NCBI GenBank assembly: GCA_002070955.1
Contig: MWEK01000010.1
Coordinates: 1-64,000, forward strand
Length of the DNA: 64,000 bases
Reading direction: 5' to 3'
From: Planctomycetes bacterium ADurb.Bin069
Lineage (GTDB): Bacteria > Planctomycetota > UBA8108 > UBA8890 > UBA8898
Shown here: piece by piece, positions 6,366 to 14,646 of the stretch
Layout: each line of letters begins with the position of its first letter
How positions within the stretch are numbered: position 1 is the first letter of the stretch
Position numbers and translations under genes: made by a program
Notes under the pieces: model-generated
Databases searched by the model: none
What the model was told of the DNA's origin: nothing
The model's input: the letters and a program-made list of their open reading frames with translations, nothing else

Positions 6366-8750
6366 TCAGCCTCGCGGAGTGTTTCCACCGCCTTTCGCAC
6401 CCGCGCCGTGGACGGTGAAGGTTGCTTTGCCGACCGCGGGTTGGATCGACTTCTTGTCGAGGGTCTGCGTTCCCCGAACGACGGCGGCGTTGGTCGGCCG
6501 CGCGGAGGCGGGGACGTTGACGTGGAACTTGTTCATGACATCGTTCGCCAGCCGGGTCGGCGCGAGCCGGAACCGCAAGAGGCCGGCGGCGGTCTCGATC
6601 TGGAGCTCGCAGTCCCCCGGTCTGAGGATCGCGCGGTCGTCGTCGTAGCAGAACCCGTAGGCTCCGTGGAGGGCCGGGTAGATATAGGTGGGCAGCTTCC
6701 CGTCGGGATCGTAATAGCCGATCAGGGTGACGACGGGTTCGCCGAAGCGGGTGGGCTTGCGCGCGTGGGGGCGTCCCCTTAGGGCGCCCTCGATCCATTG
6801 CCGGCCGTTGGAGACGAAGGTTTTCTTGAAGCCCCGGCTGATGGTGAGCTGCCGGCCGTTCATAAACAGGTCGCTCTTGTAGGTGGCTTCGTGGGCGATG
6901 GCTATGGCGCGGCCCTTGTTGGCGGCAGAGGCGGGCGGAACATGGATTTCGCGGCTCCAGCGGCCGTCCCACATACTCACGTTGACCTGGTCGTTGCGAG
7001 CCAGCAGATCGGCCAGCTTCTCCGCGCTCAAGTCGTCCATGGGGGCGTCGGTCTGGGTGGAGAGGTCGAACGCGTGGTGGTAGGGTTCCATCCGGGCGGT
7101 TGTGCGGTTCCACTTGAGAAAACCGGTCGGCGAATCGGCGGCGAAGACGGCCTTGCCCTCGAGAAACTCCTGGATGATCGCCGCGGAGTTCGGCGTGTAC
7201 ATGGTGAAGCGGTTGAAGGCCGAGAACGGGGAGCCGCCGGCCATGGCGTCGAGGCCGAACGCGCGGCCCTCGAAGGGAGGCTGACATTCGTTGTCGAGGC
7301 AGGCCTCCCGGCCGGTTTTAACTGGGTAGAAGTTGGGGATCAGCCGGTTCTTGTCTGCATCCCAGCCCCAGGCGGAGTTGATGTTCTCAGCGCTTCGGTG
7401 GACGGAGCCGCGGAAGCCGTCGACATAGTGGCCGAGGCCGAAGTTGTGTCCGACCTCGTGGCTGAACTCGTTGCCCAGGCTGCTGTCGAGGGTGACGATG
7501 CCGCCGCCGCCGGAGCCGCCGTGAACCTGGACTCCGTTGGAATACTTGCCCACAGTGTTGTGCGCGGCCAACTGGGCGGCGATGTAGGGGTGGCTCCCCT
7601 CGCCGCGGCCCGGCGTGCTGTTGAGGCCGTAGTTGGCGTTGTCGATCCCCAGGGAGATCAGCTCCTTGCCGATGCTTTGGCGCATCGTCCCCTCGTGCCA
7701 GCCCCCCTTGCTCGGATCGGCGTCGGTGAGCAAGGTGCCGTCGGGAAGCATCACCTGGATCAGCGCCAGCGTTTCGTAGTTGTTGACGATCAGGCGGCTG
7801 ACCGGGACGGTCTGGAAGTACTCCCGTTGTGCCTCGGGGTCGCGCGCGAAGTCGAACCGATCGCGAGGCGGGGTGAGCATCCCCACATCGATGGTGTGGA
7901 TCAACAACTCGGTGGGAGCGCCGACGACAAGGTCCTCGATGGTGCCGCTGAGTGCGCCCTGTCGAAAGGTGAAGCGGACGCCCGGCTCGATCCATTCGGC
8001 GGGCAGCGGAGCGCTCCAGGTGTGTTCGGCGTAGATCAGGGCGCTGGTTTCCGGCTCGCCCTCGCAAATCCACTGGCCGCCTGCATGCTGAAACCGCAGG
8101 GTCTGGCCGCGCGAGATGACCGCCTGGCGGTCGCTGTAGTGGATCGTCGAGTTGTACCCGGCGTCGGATTGGACCTGGACCACCTTGCCGTCGAGCGCCC
8201 CGTCGGCGGGGAGGTGGATGTCGCGCGTCCAGCGGCCGTCGGCGGTGTCGATCCTCACCAGGTCGTTCCCGGCCAGCAGTCCGGCCAGGTAGGCTGCGTC
8301 CTCGGCGGCGAGTTTTGCCAGGTCGCCGCCGTCGTGGACGGTGGCGGCGGTGTCCGACCGCGGCTTGAAGTCCACCCCGGCGCAGGGGATGCCGTCGACG
8401 TGATAGGCGGAGGCGGGGAGCTTGTCGGGGGGGTCGAGTTGAACCGTCCCCAACGTCCGACCGCGGGCGTCCCCAACGGTGACCGTCAGCGGCGTTCGAT
8501 CGTCCGCTTCAAGCGGTTTGACGAGAAGCAGGGTCTTGCGGCCGCCGATCAGGTGAGGCTGGCGGTCGCCCGGGCGGGGGCGCGCGGGAATGATCTGGCT
8601 CTGGGCGAACTGCACCCGCGCGCGAAGCGACCCCTGAAGATCGTTGACCGCGGGTGTGGTGTTGAAGACCACGGGTGCGGCGGCGAGCGCCGATCGAAAC
8701 GAGGCCAACGCCACGGCCCAGCCGAGAGAGAAGACAAGCCGTCTGCTCAT
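6366..8750 (-). CDS. M66-family secreted metalloprotease (StcE/TagA-like)
   Basis: This 794-residue exported zinc protease has HEVGHNFGLGHYVDG at about 431-445 (HExxHxxGxxH with the extra Asp-Gly), followed by FRGSVH, which matches the StcE/TagA (M66) active site. Members cleave mucin-type glycoproteins. The start was set at ATG 8750 because a signal peptide follows (MSRRLVFSLGWAVALASFRSALAAA); no strong ribosome-binding site is present. Two similar beta-domains flank the catalytic core: NDLVRIDTADGRWTRDIHLP (about 162-181) resembles NDQVNVSMWDGRWSREIHVP near residue 590, each followed by an ISRG motif. That internal duplication may be substrate-binding. The gene is monocistronic and convergent with the outer-membrane protein gene. 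Confidence 0.88.
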   Translation of the reverse strand: MSRRLVFSLGWAVALASFRSALAAAPVVFNTTPAVNDLQGSLRARVQFAQSQIIPARPRPGDRQPHLIGGRKTLLLVKPLEADDRTPLTVTVGDARGRTLGTVQLDPPDKLPASAYHVDGIPCAGVDFKPRSDTAATVHDGGDLAKLAAEDAAYLAGLLAGNDLVRIDTADGRWTRDIHLPADGALDGKVVQVQSDAGYNSTIHYSDRQAVISRGQTLRFQHAGGQWICEGEPETSALIYAEHTWSAPLPAEWIEPGVRFTFRQGALSGTIEDLVVGAPTELLIHTIDVGMLTPPRDRFDFARDPEAQREYFQTVPVSRLIVNNYETLALIQVMLPDGTLLTDADPSKGGWHEGTMRQSIGKELISLGIDNANYGLNSTPGRGEGSHPYIAAQLAAHNTVGKYSNGVQVHGGSGGGGIVTLDSSLGNEFSHEVGHNFGLGHYVDGFRGSVHRSAENINSAWGWDADKNRLIPNFYPVKTGREACLDNECQPPFEGRAFGLDAMAGGSPFSAFNRFTMYTPNSAAIIQEFLEGKAVFAADSPTGFLKWNRTTARMEPYHHAFDLSTQTDAPMDDLSAEKLADLLARNDQVNVSMWDGRWSREIHVPPASAANKGRAIAIAHEATYKSDLFMNGRQLTISRGFKKTFVSNGRQWIEGALRGRPHARKPTRFGEPVVTLIGYYDPDGKLPTYIYPALHGAYGFCYDDDRAILRPGDCELQIETAAGLLRFRLAPTRLANDVMNKFHVNVPASARPTNAAVVRGTQTLDKKSIQPAVGKATFTVHGAGAKGGGNTPRG

Positions 8751-9120
8751 CGAGGAGGTCCCGCCGAAAGAGACGTGCGTCCGCCCAATCCAGCCATGAA
8801 ATCGGCTTCGGGCGTCTTCACGTAACATGAGTGGTTTCAGCGCGTCGGCGACTTTCGAGAGCCGACACGCAAGAAGGATGATATCCGCGAACACGCCGCA
8901 ACTCAAGGAAGGGGCCGTGCTTCAATGCGCTGTACATGGAGGCCAGGGACAACCAGGCGCTCAATCCGGGCCCCTCGGAGGTCCCAGACAGGCTCAAGGA
9001 ACCACCGGACACCCCCGAGGCTGGCCGTGGAGGCCGCGCGCGGTTGTGACGCAGGAGCCGGCGGCGGAAGCGGGCCGACGTCTTATGGACCTCGGTCTGT
9101 CGCGGGCGCGGAGTTGGCCT
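8751..9120. other. Intergenic region, no intact gene
   Basis: About 370 bases upstream of the protease gene contain no believable complete gene. The right part runs into the decayed transposase at 9121-9378 and may itself be insertion-sequence debris. The promoter of the minus-strand protease gene should lie near its left end, but no clear -35/-10 pair was found. Confidence 0.4.
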
Positions 9121-9378
9121 GTTTCTGGCGTCTCGCTCCTGCTTTCACCGCCCTGGGCTCCCGGCTATAATGGCACCGTCGAGGTGGCCATGTACTGGTT
9201 GAAGACGCGGATACACCACGTCGCGGGGAGAGCAGGCCGAGGGGGGGCTCTGCCGGGGGAGGACTTCGCGAGTGCGCGCACCACCGCTAAGGAGCCGTCG
9301 TGGCCGTGGCGACTGCGGGGTCGGCGGCCCGCCGTTGCCTGGGCCGGCCGTCCCGCCCTTGCCCAGGCGCTTAGGCGC
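9121..9378 (+). pseudogene. Decayed insertion-sequence transposase (rve/DDE C-terminal part)
   Basis: The plus-strand frame beginning at 9121 reads SGVSLLLSPPWAPGYNG..E, then WLKTRIHHVA, a gap, and SARTTAKE..WPWRLRG...AWAGRP. This is the order found in integrase-core transposases near the catalytic Glu (LLSPPxxPxYNGxxEAxxGSLKTR... ANExxRPWG). The usual Ala-Gly after Glu is Val-Ala, the region upstream that should hold the two Asp residues is scrambled, and there is no start codon. It is therefore a dead fragment. It marks the left border of the low-G+C operon that follows. Confidence 0.6.
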
Positions 9379-9588
9379 GCCCTCGGCCGGGCCGTTGTAC
9401 CTCCCGAGGGTGCGCCGCGGGACCGCATCGAAGGCGTCCCCGACAAGCGTGGTCTCGGCAAGGCGAGTCGAGTTGCGCCGCGACGCGCGCCCGCCGCGAG
9501 CGCTCTTTTTTTTGTCCTGAGGAGGCCGACAACTCTCCATGAGTTGTCCCGAAAAACGGCAAACACTAAGTGAGGATTACAATTCCCC

Positions 9589-9617
9589 TTGAACACAGCA
9601 GGCGCCGGTTTTAGACT
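9589..9617 (+). promoter_or_regulatory. Candidate sigma-70 promoter of the capK-femAB-capA operon
   Basis: TTGAAC (9589-9594) and TAGACT (9612-9617) are separated by 17 bases; each matches 4 of 6 consensus positions. The start codon of the first gene lies 39 bases after the -10. The -10 is embedded in an inverted repeat (9605-9631). Confidence 0.45.
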
Positions 9618-9631
9618 AGTTCTCTAACCGG
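9605..9631. repeat. Inverted repeat over the promoter -10 (possible operator)
   Basis: CCGGTT (9605-9610) and AACCGG (9626-9631) flank a second, inner palindromic core centred on ACTAGT (9615-9620). It covers the candidate -10 and likely start site, so it could be a repressor operator or a 5' hairpin in the mRNA. Confidence 0.5.
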
Positions 9632-9655
9632 GGCCGAGAAAGCGGCGTGATTTAG

Positions 9656-11038
9656 ATGGACTTGGAAAGGTACGCACGCAATCTTCTACAGCGCATTTTC
9701 TACGCGAGGGATGGGCATCGTCAGATTAATCGCTACCGGAAAGAAGCGCTCTCGGATTTACATTCACAGGTAAACAAAAATGAGATTCTCGAAGCGCTCA
9801 AGGAGCTCCTAACCCACGCCTATAACGAAACGACCTACTACAGAAAACGCTGGGATGAAGCCGGCTTCAATCCCGCCGGTTTTAAAGACTTGCGGGATCT
9901 ATCCGCGATCCCTTTCGTAACCAAGGACGTCATTCAACACAATAAAGAATCAATGGTTGCAGGAAGCTATAGAAAACGCTTGAAAAGCAGCCGTACAGGG
10001 GGTTCCAGCGGCAACCCCGTCACTTTTTACATGGACAAGACGTGCGCGGATATGCGGATGGGGAGGCAAGCCGGTATTCTGGAATTTTGCGGCTATCAGC
10101 CTGGGGATCGCTGCGGCCTGCTTTGGGGAGCTCATTTTGACCTAAACTTGTCGCTTGCGTCAGGAATAAAGAATAAATTGCGCGAGTTCGCCGCGGGCAA
10201 AAGGACGCTTTGCTGCACTGTGATGGAAGAAGACAAAATGGCTTTCTTCCATGGCCGGCTCTTAACGTTCAGACCGAAAATACTCTACGGGTATCCTAAT
10301 GCGCTTTCCGAATTTGCGGCCTTCATTGAGAGGCGCAATTTGCCGCCGATTCACGTTGAGAGGGTTTTTTGCACCGCCGAAGCCTTAACCATGCGCCGAC
10401 GAAAGCAGTTGAACGAGGCCTTTCGCGGGGAAGTGTATAATCTTTACTGCACAAGAGAACACGGCTGCATGGGCTTTGAGTGCAAGGAGCATGATGGCTT
10501 TCATCTGGATAGCCGCAGCGTTTTTGTGGAAACCATCAACTTGAGGGAGACCGGCGCGGGACTTGTGGGAGATATTGTCGTCACCGATCTTCTGAACTAC
10601 GGAATGCCTCTTATACGGAATAGGATTGGAGATGTCGGTCTCTTGTCCGAGGAGCCCTGCGGTTGCGGTTGTTCCCTTCCCCTTCTCAAACACTTCAGCG
10701 GCAGAGAAAGCGATTTTCTCTATAAAAAGGACGGGACCCCCGTGGCGGGACTAATGCTCCTGGATTTATTGGGGGACGTAGGCGAAGTTGAGTGGATCCA
10801 GATGGTCCAGGAGTCTATTGCGACTATTGACATCTTCCTTGTAGTCAATGAGGGCTACAATGAATCAATCGGGGGCCAGTTCACGCGGCAGCTGAACGAG
10901 CTCTTTGACGGCCAGACCGCTTTTAGGCTACACGTGGTTGATCAGATACCGAGAAACGCCAACTCTGGAAAGTTTAGCGAAGTAATCTGTCGTCTTTCGG
11001 ATGCAGGCAAACAAAGCCGCAGAGGGAGGGAGGTGTGA
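9656..11038 (+). CDS. CapK/PaaK-like adenylate-forming enzyme
   Basis: This 460-residue protein belongs to the phenylacetate-CoA ligase / CapK / coenzyme F390 synthetase branch of AMP-forming enzymes. It shows the nucleotide-binding loop SSRTGGSSGNPVTFYMDK (about 110-127), YGYPNALSEFA, a conserved YNLYCTREHGCMGFEC segment, and a cysteine pair (EEPCGCGCS) typical of the family's small zinc-like knuckle. These enzymes activate a carboxylic acid with ATP; CapK homologues occur in capsule and exopolysaccharide loci. No signal peptide is seen, so it is cytoplasmic. It is the first gene of an operon with a FemAB-like and a CapA-like gene, and its stop overlaps the next start. G+C content is well below that of the flanks. 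Confidence 0.85.
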   Translation: MDLERYARNLLQRIFYARDGHRQINRYRKEALSDLHSQVNKNEILEALKELLTHAYNETTYYRKRWDEAGFNPAGFKDLRDLSAIPFVTKDVIQHNKESMVAGSYRKRLKSSRTGGSSGNPVTFYMDKTCADMRMGRQAGILEFCGYQPGDRCGLLWGAHFDLNLSLASGIKNKLREFAAGKRTLCCTVMEEDKMAFFHGRLLTFRPKILYGYPNALSEFAAFIERRNLPPIHVERVFCTAEALTMRRRKQLNEAFRGEVYNLYCTREHGCMGFECKEHDGFHLDSRSVFVETINLRETGAGLVGDIVVTDLLNYGMPLIRNRIGDVGLLSEEPCGCGCSLPLLKHFSGRESDFLYKKDGTPVAGLMLLDLLGDVGEVEWIQMVQESIATIDIFLVVNEGYNESIGGQFTRQLNELFDGQTAFRLHVVDQIPRNANSGKFSEVICRLSDAGKQSRRGREV

Positions 11039-12093
11039 AGGCGTCGCGCTGCCTGGCGCAGATTGTGGACTCCTCATGCTGGGCCGGGCTCGAGAAGGAA
11101 TTCAACCTCAATCCCTTTTTATCTGCGTCATGGTTGACGGCCTTTGCTGCTGAAGGAAGGACGCCTGTCTACATAGTCATTTATCGTGGCGGGAGGATCG
11201 GCGGCCTTATCGCCGGACTAGAGGTGAAATCAAGGCGGAAGTTGCTGAAGGATATATCCAAAGTATATTATTTTTTTTCGGGGCCCTTTGCGGTCGATCA
11301 TGATGAGGCCCAAGTCGGGGAGTGTATTAAGAGCGTTTTAGAGCTGGGCGCAAGGGAGTGGGTTCAAAGAGCTTATTTCAGGTCTTATGCTTTCCATACA
11401 GATTTTTCCGTGGGTAGCGCAATCTGTTTTCGGAAGCGGCAACGTTCCGAATTTGTTATGGACCTCAGGTGCAGCGTGGACGAGGCTTGGCGGGGAATAA
11501 AGAAACAACGAAGGAAGGCGATTAGAAAAGCGGAACGAGCGGGCCTACGCTTTAGTGAAAACAGCGACCCAGACGCGATAAACGATCTCGTGAAGGGGTT
11601 TGAGTTCATAAAGGAGAGGAAAAGGTCGAAAGGCCACGCGGTTGCATACAACCCGATCTATATGGATTTTATTGACAGGCGGGTGATGGCAAACCTTCTA
11701 CGAAGCAATGCGGCGCGGATTTATCAGATTGGATGCGGCGGCGAAACCTTGTGTTCTTCCTTGGTGCTGCAGAACGAAGGATACGCATATCAATTGTTTT
11801 TCGGTTCCCGAGAAAAGGGTTACGAGTTGGGTGCGCCGGCGGCTTTGAAATGGGAATTGATGAAAAAATGCATCGGTTGCGAGGTCGGGTGTCTGAATTT
11901 CGGCGGTGTACCAAGCGACGCGTCCGCGGCGGGAATCCGGCAGTTCAAGGAATCCTTGGGAGCCGAGGAGAAATTGTGTTTTGGCGGCGAGTCTGGCAGG
12001 ATTCAAGGGAGGTTGCGGTACTGTTTATACCGGAGTTACATCAAGGGGATGCAGTGGCGTTGTAGGATGCGACGAGGGAAAGAAGGTGGATGA
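11035..12093 (+). CDS. FemAB/GNAT-like acyl- or aminoacyltransferase
   Basis: This 352-residue protein has the double-GNAT layout of the FemAB / 'BioF2-like' family. The N-terminal half holds NPFLSASWLTAFAAEGRTPVY and RGGRIGGLIAGLEV; the C-terminal half holds AWRGIKKQRRKAIRKAERAG, a basic helix usual before the second acetyltransferase fold, and YQLFFGSREKGYELGAPAAL. Such proteins transfer an amino acid or acyl group to peptidoglycan precursors, exopolysaccharide or lipids. The GTG start at 11035 overlaps the upstream stop (GTGTGA) and has GAGGGAGG just before it, indicating translational coupling. The acceptor is unknown; pairing with an adenylating enzyme suggests an acyl or amino acid substituent on a surface polymer. 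Confidence 0.8.
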   Translation: MKASRCLAQIVDSSCWAGLEKEFNLNPFLSASWLTAFAAEGRTPVYIVIYRGGRIGGLIAGLEVKSRRKLLKDISKVYYFFSGPFAVDHDEAQVGECIKSVLELGAREWVQRAYFRSYAFHTDFSVGSAICFRKRQRSEFVMDLRCSVDEAWRGIKKQRRKAIRKAERAGLRFSENSDPDAINDLVKGFEFIKERKRSKGHAVAYNPIYMDFIDRRVMANLLRSNAARIYQIGCGGETLCSSLVLQNEGYAYQLFFGSREKGYELGAPAALKWELMKKCIGCEVGCLNFGGVPSDASAAGIRQFKESLGAEEKLCFGGESGRIQGRLRYCLYRSYIKGMQWRCRMRRGKEGG

Positions 12094-12114
12094 CGGTTGC
12101 TGTCGGAGGGTTTC

Positions 12115-13251
12115 TTGAGTTTTAGCGTGAGCGCGGTTGGTGATATCTCGTTTCAGGGGGTCAGCCTCCGTGAGGCTAAGAGTGTGGTGTTTGATTCGGT
12201 GCGGACCGTTTTTGAGGGCTCCGACATTGTTATTGCGAACCTCGAATGTCCGCTGATAGCGGAGCGTGAGGGAACCCCGGTTGTTGGTAAATGCACCCTG
12301 AGGGGCAGTACTGCGTGGGCTGAAACAATGAAGGCGGCGGGTATCCAGCTTGTCTCCCTGGCTAACAATCATATGATGGATTTCGGGGAAGCGGGGCTGC
12401 TCAGCACGGTCAGCGAGCTGGACAGAGTGGGGCTTTGGCATGTGGGTGCGGGGCGCAACATCGAGGAAGCGTGCCGCGCAAAGGTCGTCACGGTTGCGGG
12501 GAAGCGGCTTGCCGTACTGGCGAGATCTTCCGTCGTTGTAGCGTCGCCAAGTTACGCTGGGGTGAACATTCCAGGGGTGGCGCGTCTCGATGTTGAAGAA
12601 ACGGTGGAAGCGATAAAGGAATGTAAAAGGGCGGCTGATTATGTTGTGTTGTTGCTGCACTGGGGCATCGAGGAGTACCGCTATCCGGCGCCGGAGCAGC
12701 GTCGTTGGGCAGAACGGTTTGTCGATGCCGGTCTTGACCTCCTTCTTGGGCATCATCCCCATGTGATCCAAGGGCTTGAAAAGATCAACAACAGTCTGGT
12801 TCATTACAGTGCGGGGAATTTTGTATTTGATGAGTTCAACTGGTCCTTTATCAACAGGGACGGTGAGGTGCAGGAAGCCGTTTCTGAAATGAGCGGAAGA
12901 AACAGGCAGGGGATGGTCTTGAGGGTGGAGTTCGAGGCTTCGGGGCTGAAGTATAAGGCCATTCAAACCAAGATCGAACCGTCTGGCGCGGTTTTGGTGG
13001 ATGAAAGCGAGGCGCGGGCGCGGGATTTCGAGGCGTTGTGCAAGCGACTCAATTGGCCGGCCTATAGGTTCTGGTGGCCGGTGTACGCGGCGTTTCGTGA
13101 AATTGACCTTAGGATCTTGCCCCTGGTGCGCGGCAAATTCACATGGAAGAAAATAAAGAAAATCCGCCCGAGCCATTTGACTCAACTGGCCGGGGCCTTG
13201 AAGCGGTCATTGAGAATCGCGTCGGAAAAATCAACGAATCCCTATGAATGA
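12115..13251 (+). CDS. CapA/PgsA-like metallophosphatase-fold capsule protein
   Basis: The conserved blocks of the CapA (poly-gamma-glutamate synthesis) family are in order: SAVGDISFQG near the N terminus, IVIANLECPL, VSLANNHMMDFGEAGL, VVLLLHWGIEEYRYP, DLLLGHHPHVIQGLE and VHYSAGNFVFDEF. The Asp, Asn and His residues of these blocks form the calcineurin-like metal site. CapA proteins work at the cell envelope in export or retention of anionic polymers. The chosen start is TTG 12115, with CGGAGGG just upstream; a TTG at 12097 is the alternative. No clear signal peptide or membrane anchor is visible, unlike many CapA proteins. It closes the operon and is followed by a hairpin. Confidence 0.85.
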   Translation: MSFSVSAVGDISFQGVSLREAKSVVFDSVRTVFEGSDIVIANLECPLIAEREGTPVVGKCTLRGSTAWAETMKAAGIQLVSLANNHMMDFGEAGLLSTVSELDRVGLWHVGAGRNIEEACRAKVVTVAGKRLAVLARSSVVVASPSYAGVNIPGVARLDVEETVEAIKECKRAADYVVLLLHWGIEEYRYPAPEQRRWAERFVDAGLDLLLGHHPHVIQGLEKINNSLVHYSAGNFVFDEFNWSFINRDGEVQEAVSEMSGRNRQGMVLRVEFEASGLKYKAIQTKIEPSGAVLVDESEARARDFEALCKRLNWPAYRFWWPVYAAFREIDLRILPLVRGKFTWKKIKKIRPSHLTQLAGALKRSLRIASEKSTNPYE

Positions 13252-13284
13252 CGGCAGTATGGCACGCAATAACTGTTTTGAAAA

Positions 13285-13311
13285 GGGCCGGGCATGCTTG
13301 TAGCCCGCCCC
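13285..13311 (+). terminator. Candidate terminator hairpin after capA-like gene
   Basis: GGGCCGGGC (13285-13293) pairs with GCCCGCCCC (13303-13311) with one mismatch around a 9-base loop. Only a weak T-rich stretch follows, so termination efficiency is uncertain. It sits 34 bases after the stop of the capA-like gene and before a gene with different base composition. Confidence 0.4.
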
Positions 13312-13368
13312 TGTTGTTGGCGGTTCGCCGCCGCCGCGCGTCTCCGCCGTTCCGACAAGGAGGCCGGT

Positions 13369-14619
13369 ATGCGGAGCTTGATCGTCCTTCTCGCGCTGGG
13401 CGGCGCGGCCGCGGGTGCCTCCGCTTGGACCGTGGGCCCCGTGCCCGATGCCGTGCGCGCGGAGTTCAAGCTCGACGACTTCTACCGGAAACATGTCGAG
13501 GCCGCGGGCTTCGCCATCGTCGGCTCCGCGAAGGTGTCGGACTTCGCCCTGCGCGAGGCGGCCTACGTGCTCACGCACATGATGGCCGGGCGCGAGGACC
13601 TTCTGCGCGCGATGCGCCGCCGCGGCGGGCGCGTGGCGGTGATGGCCTGGAACGAATACACGACCGACGTGCCCGAGCACCGCGGCCTCGCCCCGCGGAT
13701 CTTCTGGGACCGGCGCGCGCGCGGCCTGGGCGGGTCGCCGGTGAGCTGCGGCGAGGAGAACCTGCTCTGCTATCCCGGCGATCCGTACGCCGAGGAATGC
13801 CTCCTCATTCACGAGTTCGCCCACGCGGTCCACGGGGTGGGCCTGCGGGCCGTCGCGCCCGACTTCGATCGGCGCCTGACCGCCGCCTACGAGAGCGCCA
13901 TGGCCCGCGGCCTTTGGAAGGGCACGTACGCGGCGACGAATGCCGCCGAATATTGGGCCGAAGGCGTTCAGGACTGGTTCGACGACAACCGCGAGAACGA
14001 CGCCCTCCACAACCACGTGAACACTCGCGCGGAACTGATGGAATACGACTCGGGTTTGGCCGCCCTCTGCGCCGAGGTGTTCGGGGCCAACGACTGGCGC
14101 TACGTGAAGCCGCACCTGCGGCCGCCCGAGGGCCGCGCGCACTTGGAAGGCTTCGACCGCTCGAAGGCGCCGCGCTTCCGGTGGCGCGAGGAAGCCGTCG
14201 GCGAGCGCCCGCGGGTCCTCATTCAGACGGCGCTCGGCGACGTGGAGATCGAGCTTGAAACCCGCCGGGTGCCGGAGATTGTCAAGACCTTTCTTGACGG
14301 CGTCCATGAGGGACTGTACAGCGACAAGGAATTTTTCCCCACGGTCGCGGCGGAACTCCGCGCCGGCGACGAGGTCGAAATTGAGGTCGTCGGGCCGCGG
14401 GCGGAGGGCGATGCCGGGCGCGACCGGTTCTTCTTCCGCATCGGCGGCCGTGCGGAGCCGGATTCCGGCGAGGCGCGCCTTCCCGACGGGCCGCGCCGCG
14501 CCGCCTTCGGCCGCGTCGTCGAGGGCAGGGAGGTCGTGCGGGCGATTCACGCGGCGCGCGCCCAGGGCCGAGCGCTCGCGCCGCCCGTCCCGATCCAGCG
14601 CGCGATCCGGCTGCGCTGA
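13369..14619 (+). CDS. Secreted zincin metallopeptidase-like / cyclophilin-like fusion
   Basis: This 416-residue protein has a signal peptide (MRSLIVLLALGGAAAGASAW). Residues about 25-265 form a zincin-like domain with HEFAHAVHGVGL (about 148-159) and AAEYWAEGVQDWF, whose Glu is the likely third zinc ligand. This resembles a widespread uncharacterised peptidase family in soil and aquatic bacteria. Residues about 280-416 (RVLIQTALGDVEIELETR..., FFFRIGG, AFGRVVEGREVVRAI) match the strand order of a cyclophilin-type prolyl isomerase. Its middle part is short and the usual catalytic Arg-Phe block is not obvious, so isomerase activity is doubtful. CAAGGAGG supports the start. It may process or bind extracellular proteins. 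The next gene starts 27 bases later. Confidence 0.75.
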   Translation: MRSLIVLLALGGAAAGASAWTVGPVPDAVRAEFKLDDFYRKHVEAAGFAIVGSAKVSDFALREAAYVLTHMMAGREDLLRAMRRRGGRVAVMAWNEYTTDVPEHRGLAPRIFWDRRARGLGGSPVSCGEENLLCYPGDPYAEECLLIHEFAHAVHGVGLRAVAPDFDRRLTAAYESAMARGLWKGTYAATNAAEYWAEGVQDWFDDNRENDALHNHVNTRAELMEYDSGLAALCAEVFGANDWRYVKPHLRPPEGRAHLEGFDRSKAPRFRWREEAVGERPRVLIQTALGDVEIELETRRVPEIVKTFLDGVHEGLYSDKEFFPTVAAELRAGDEVEIEVVGPRAEGDAGRDRFFFRIGGRAEPDSGEARLPDGPRRAAFGRVVEGREVVRAIHAARAQGRALAPPVPIQRAIRLR

Positions 14620-14646
14620 GGCGAGGTTGATACAGGGAGGTGCTGT

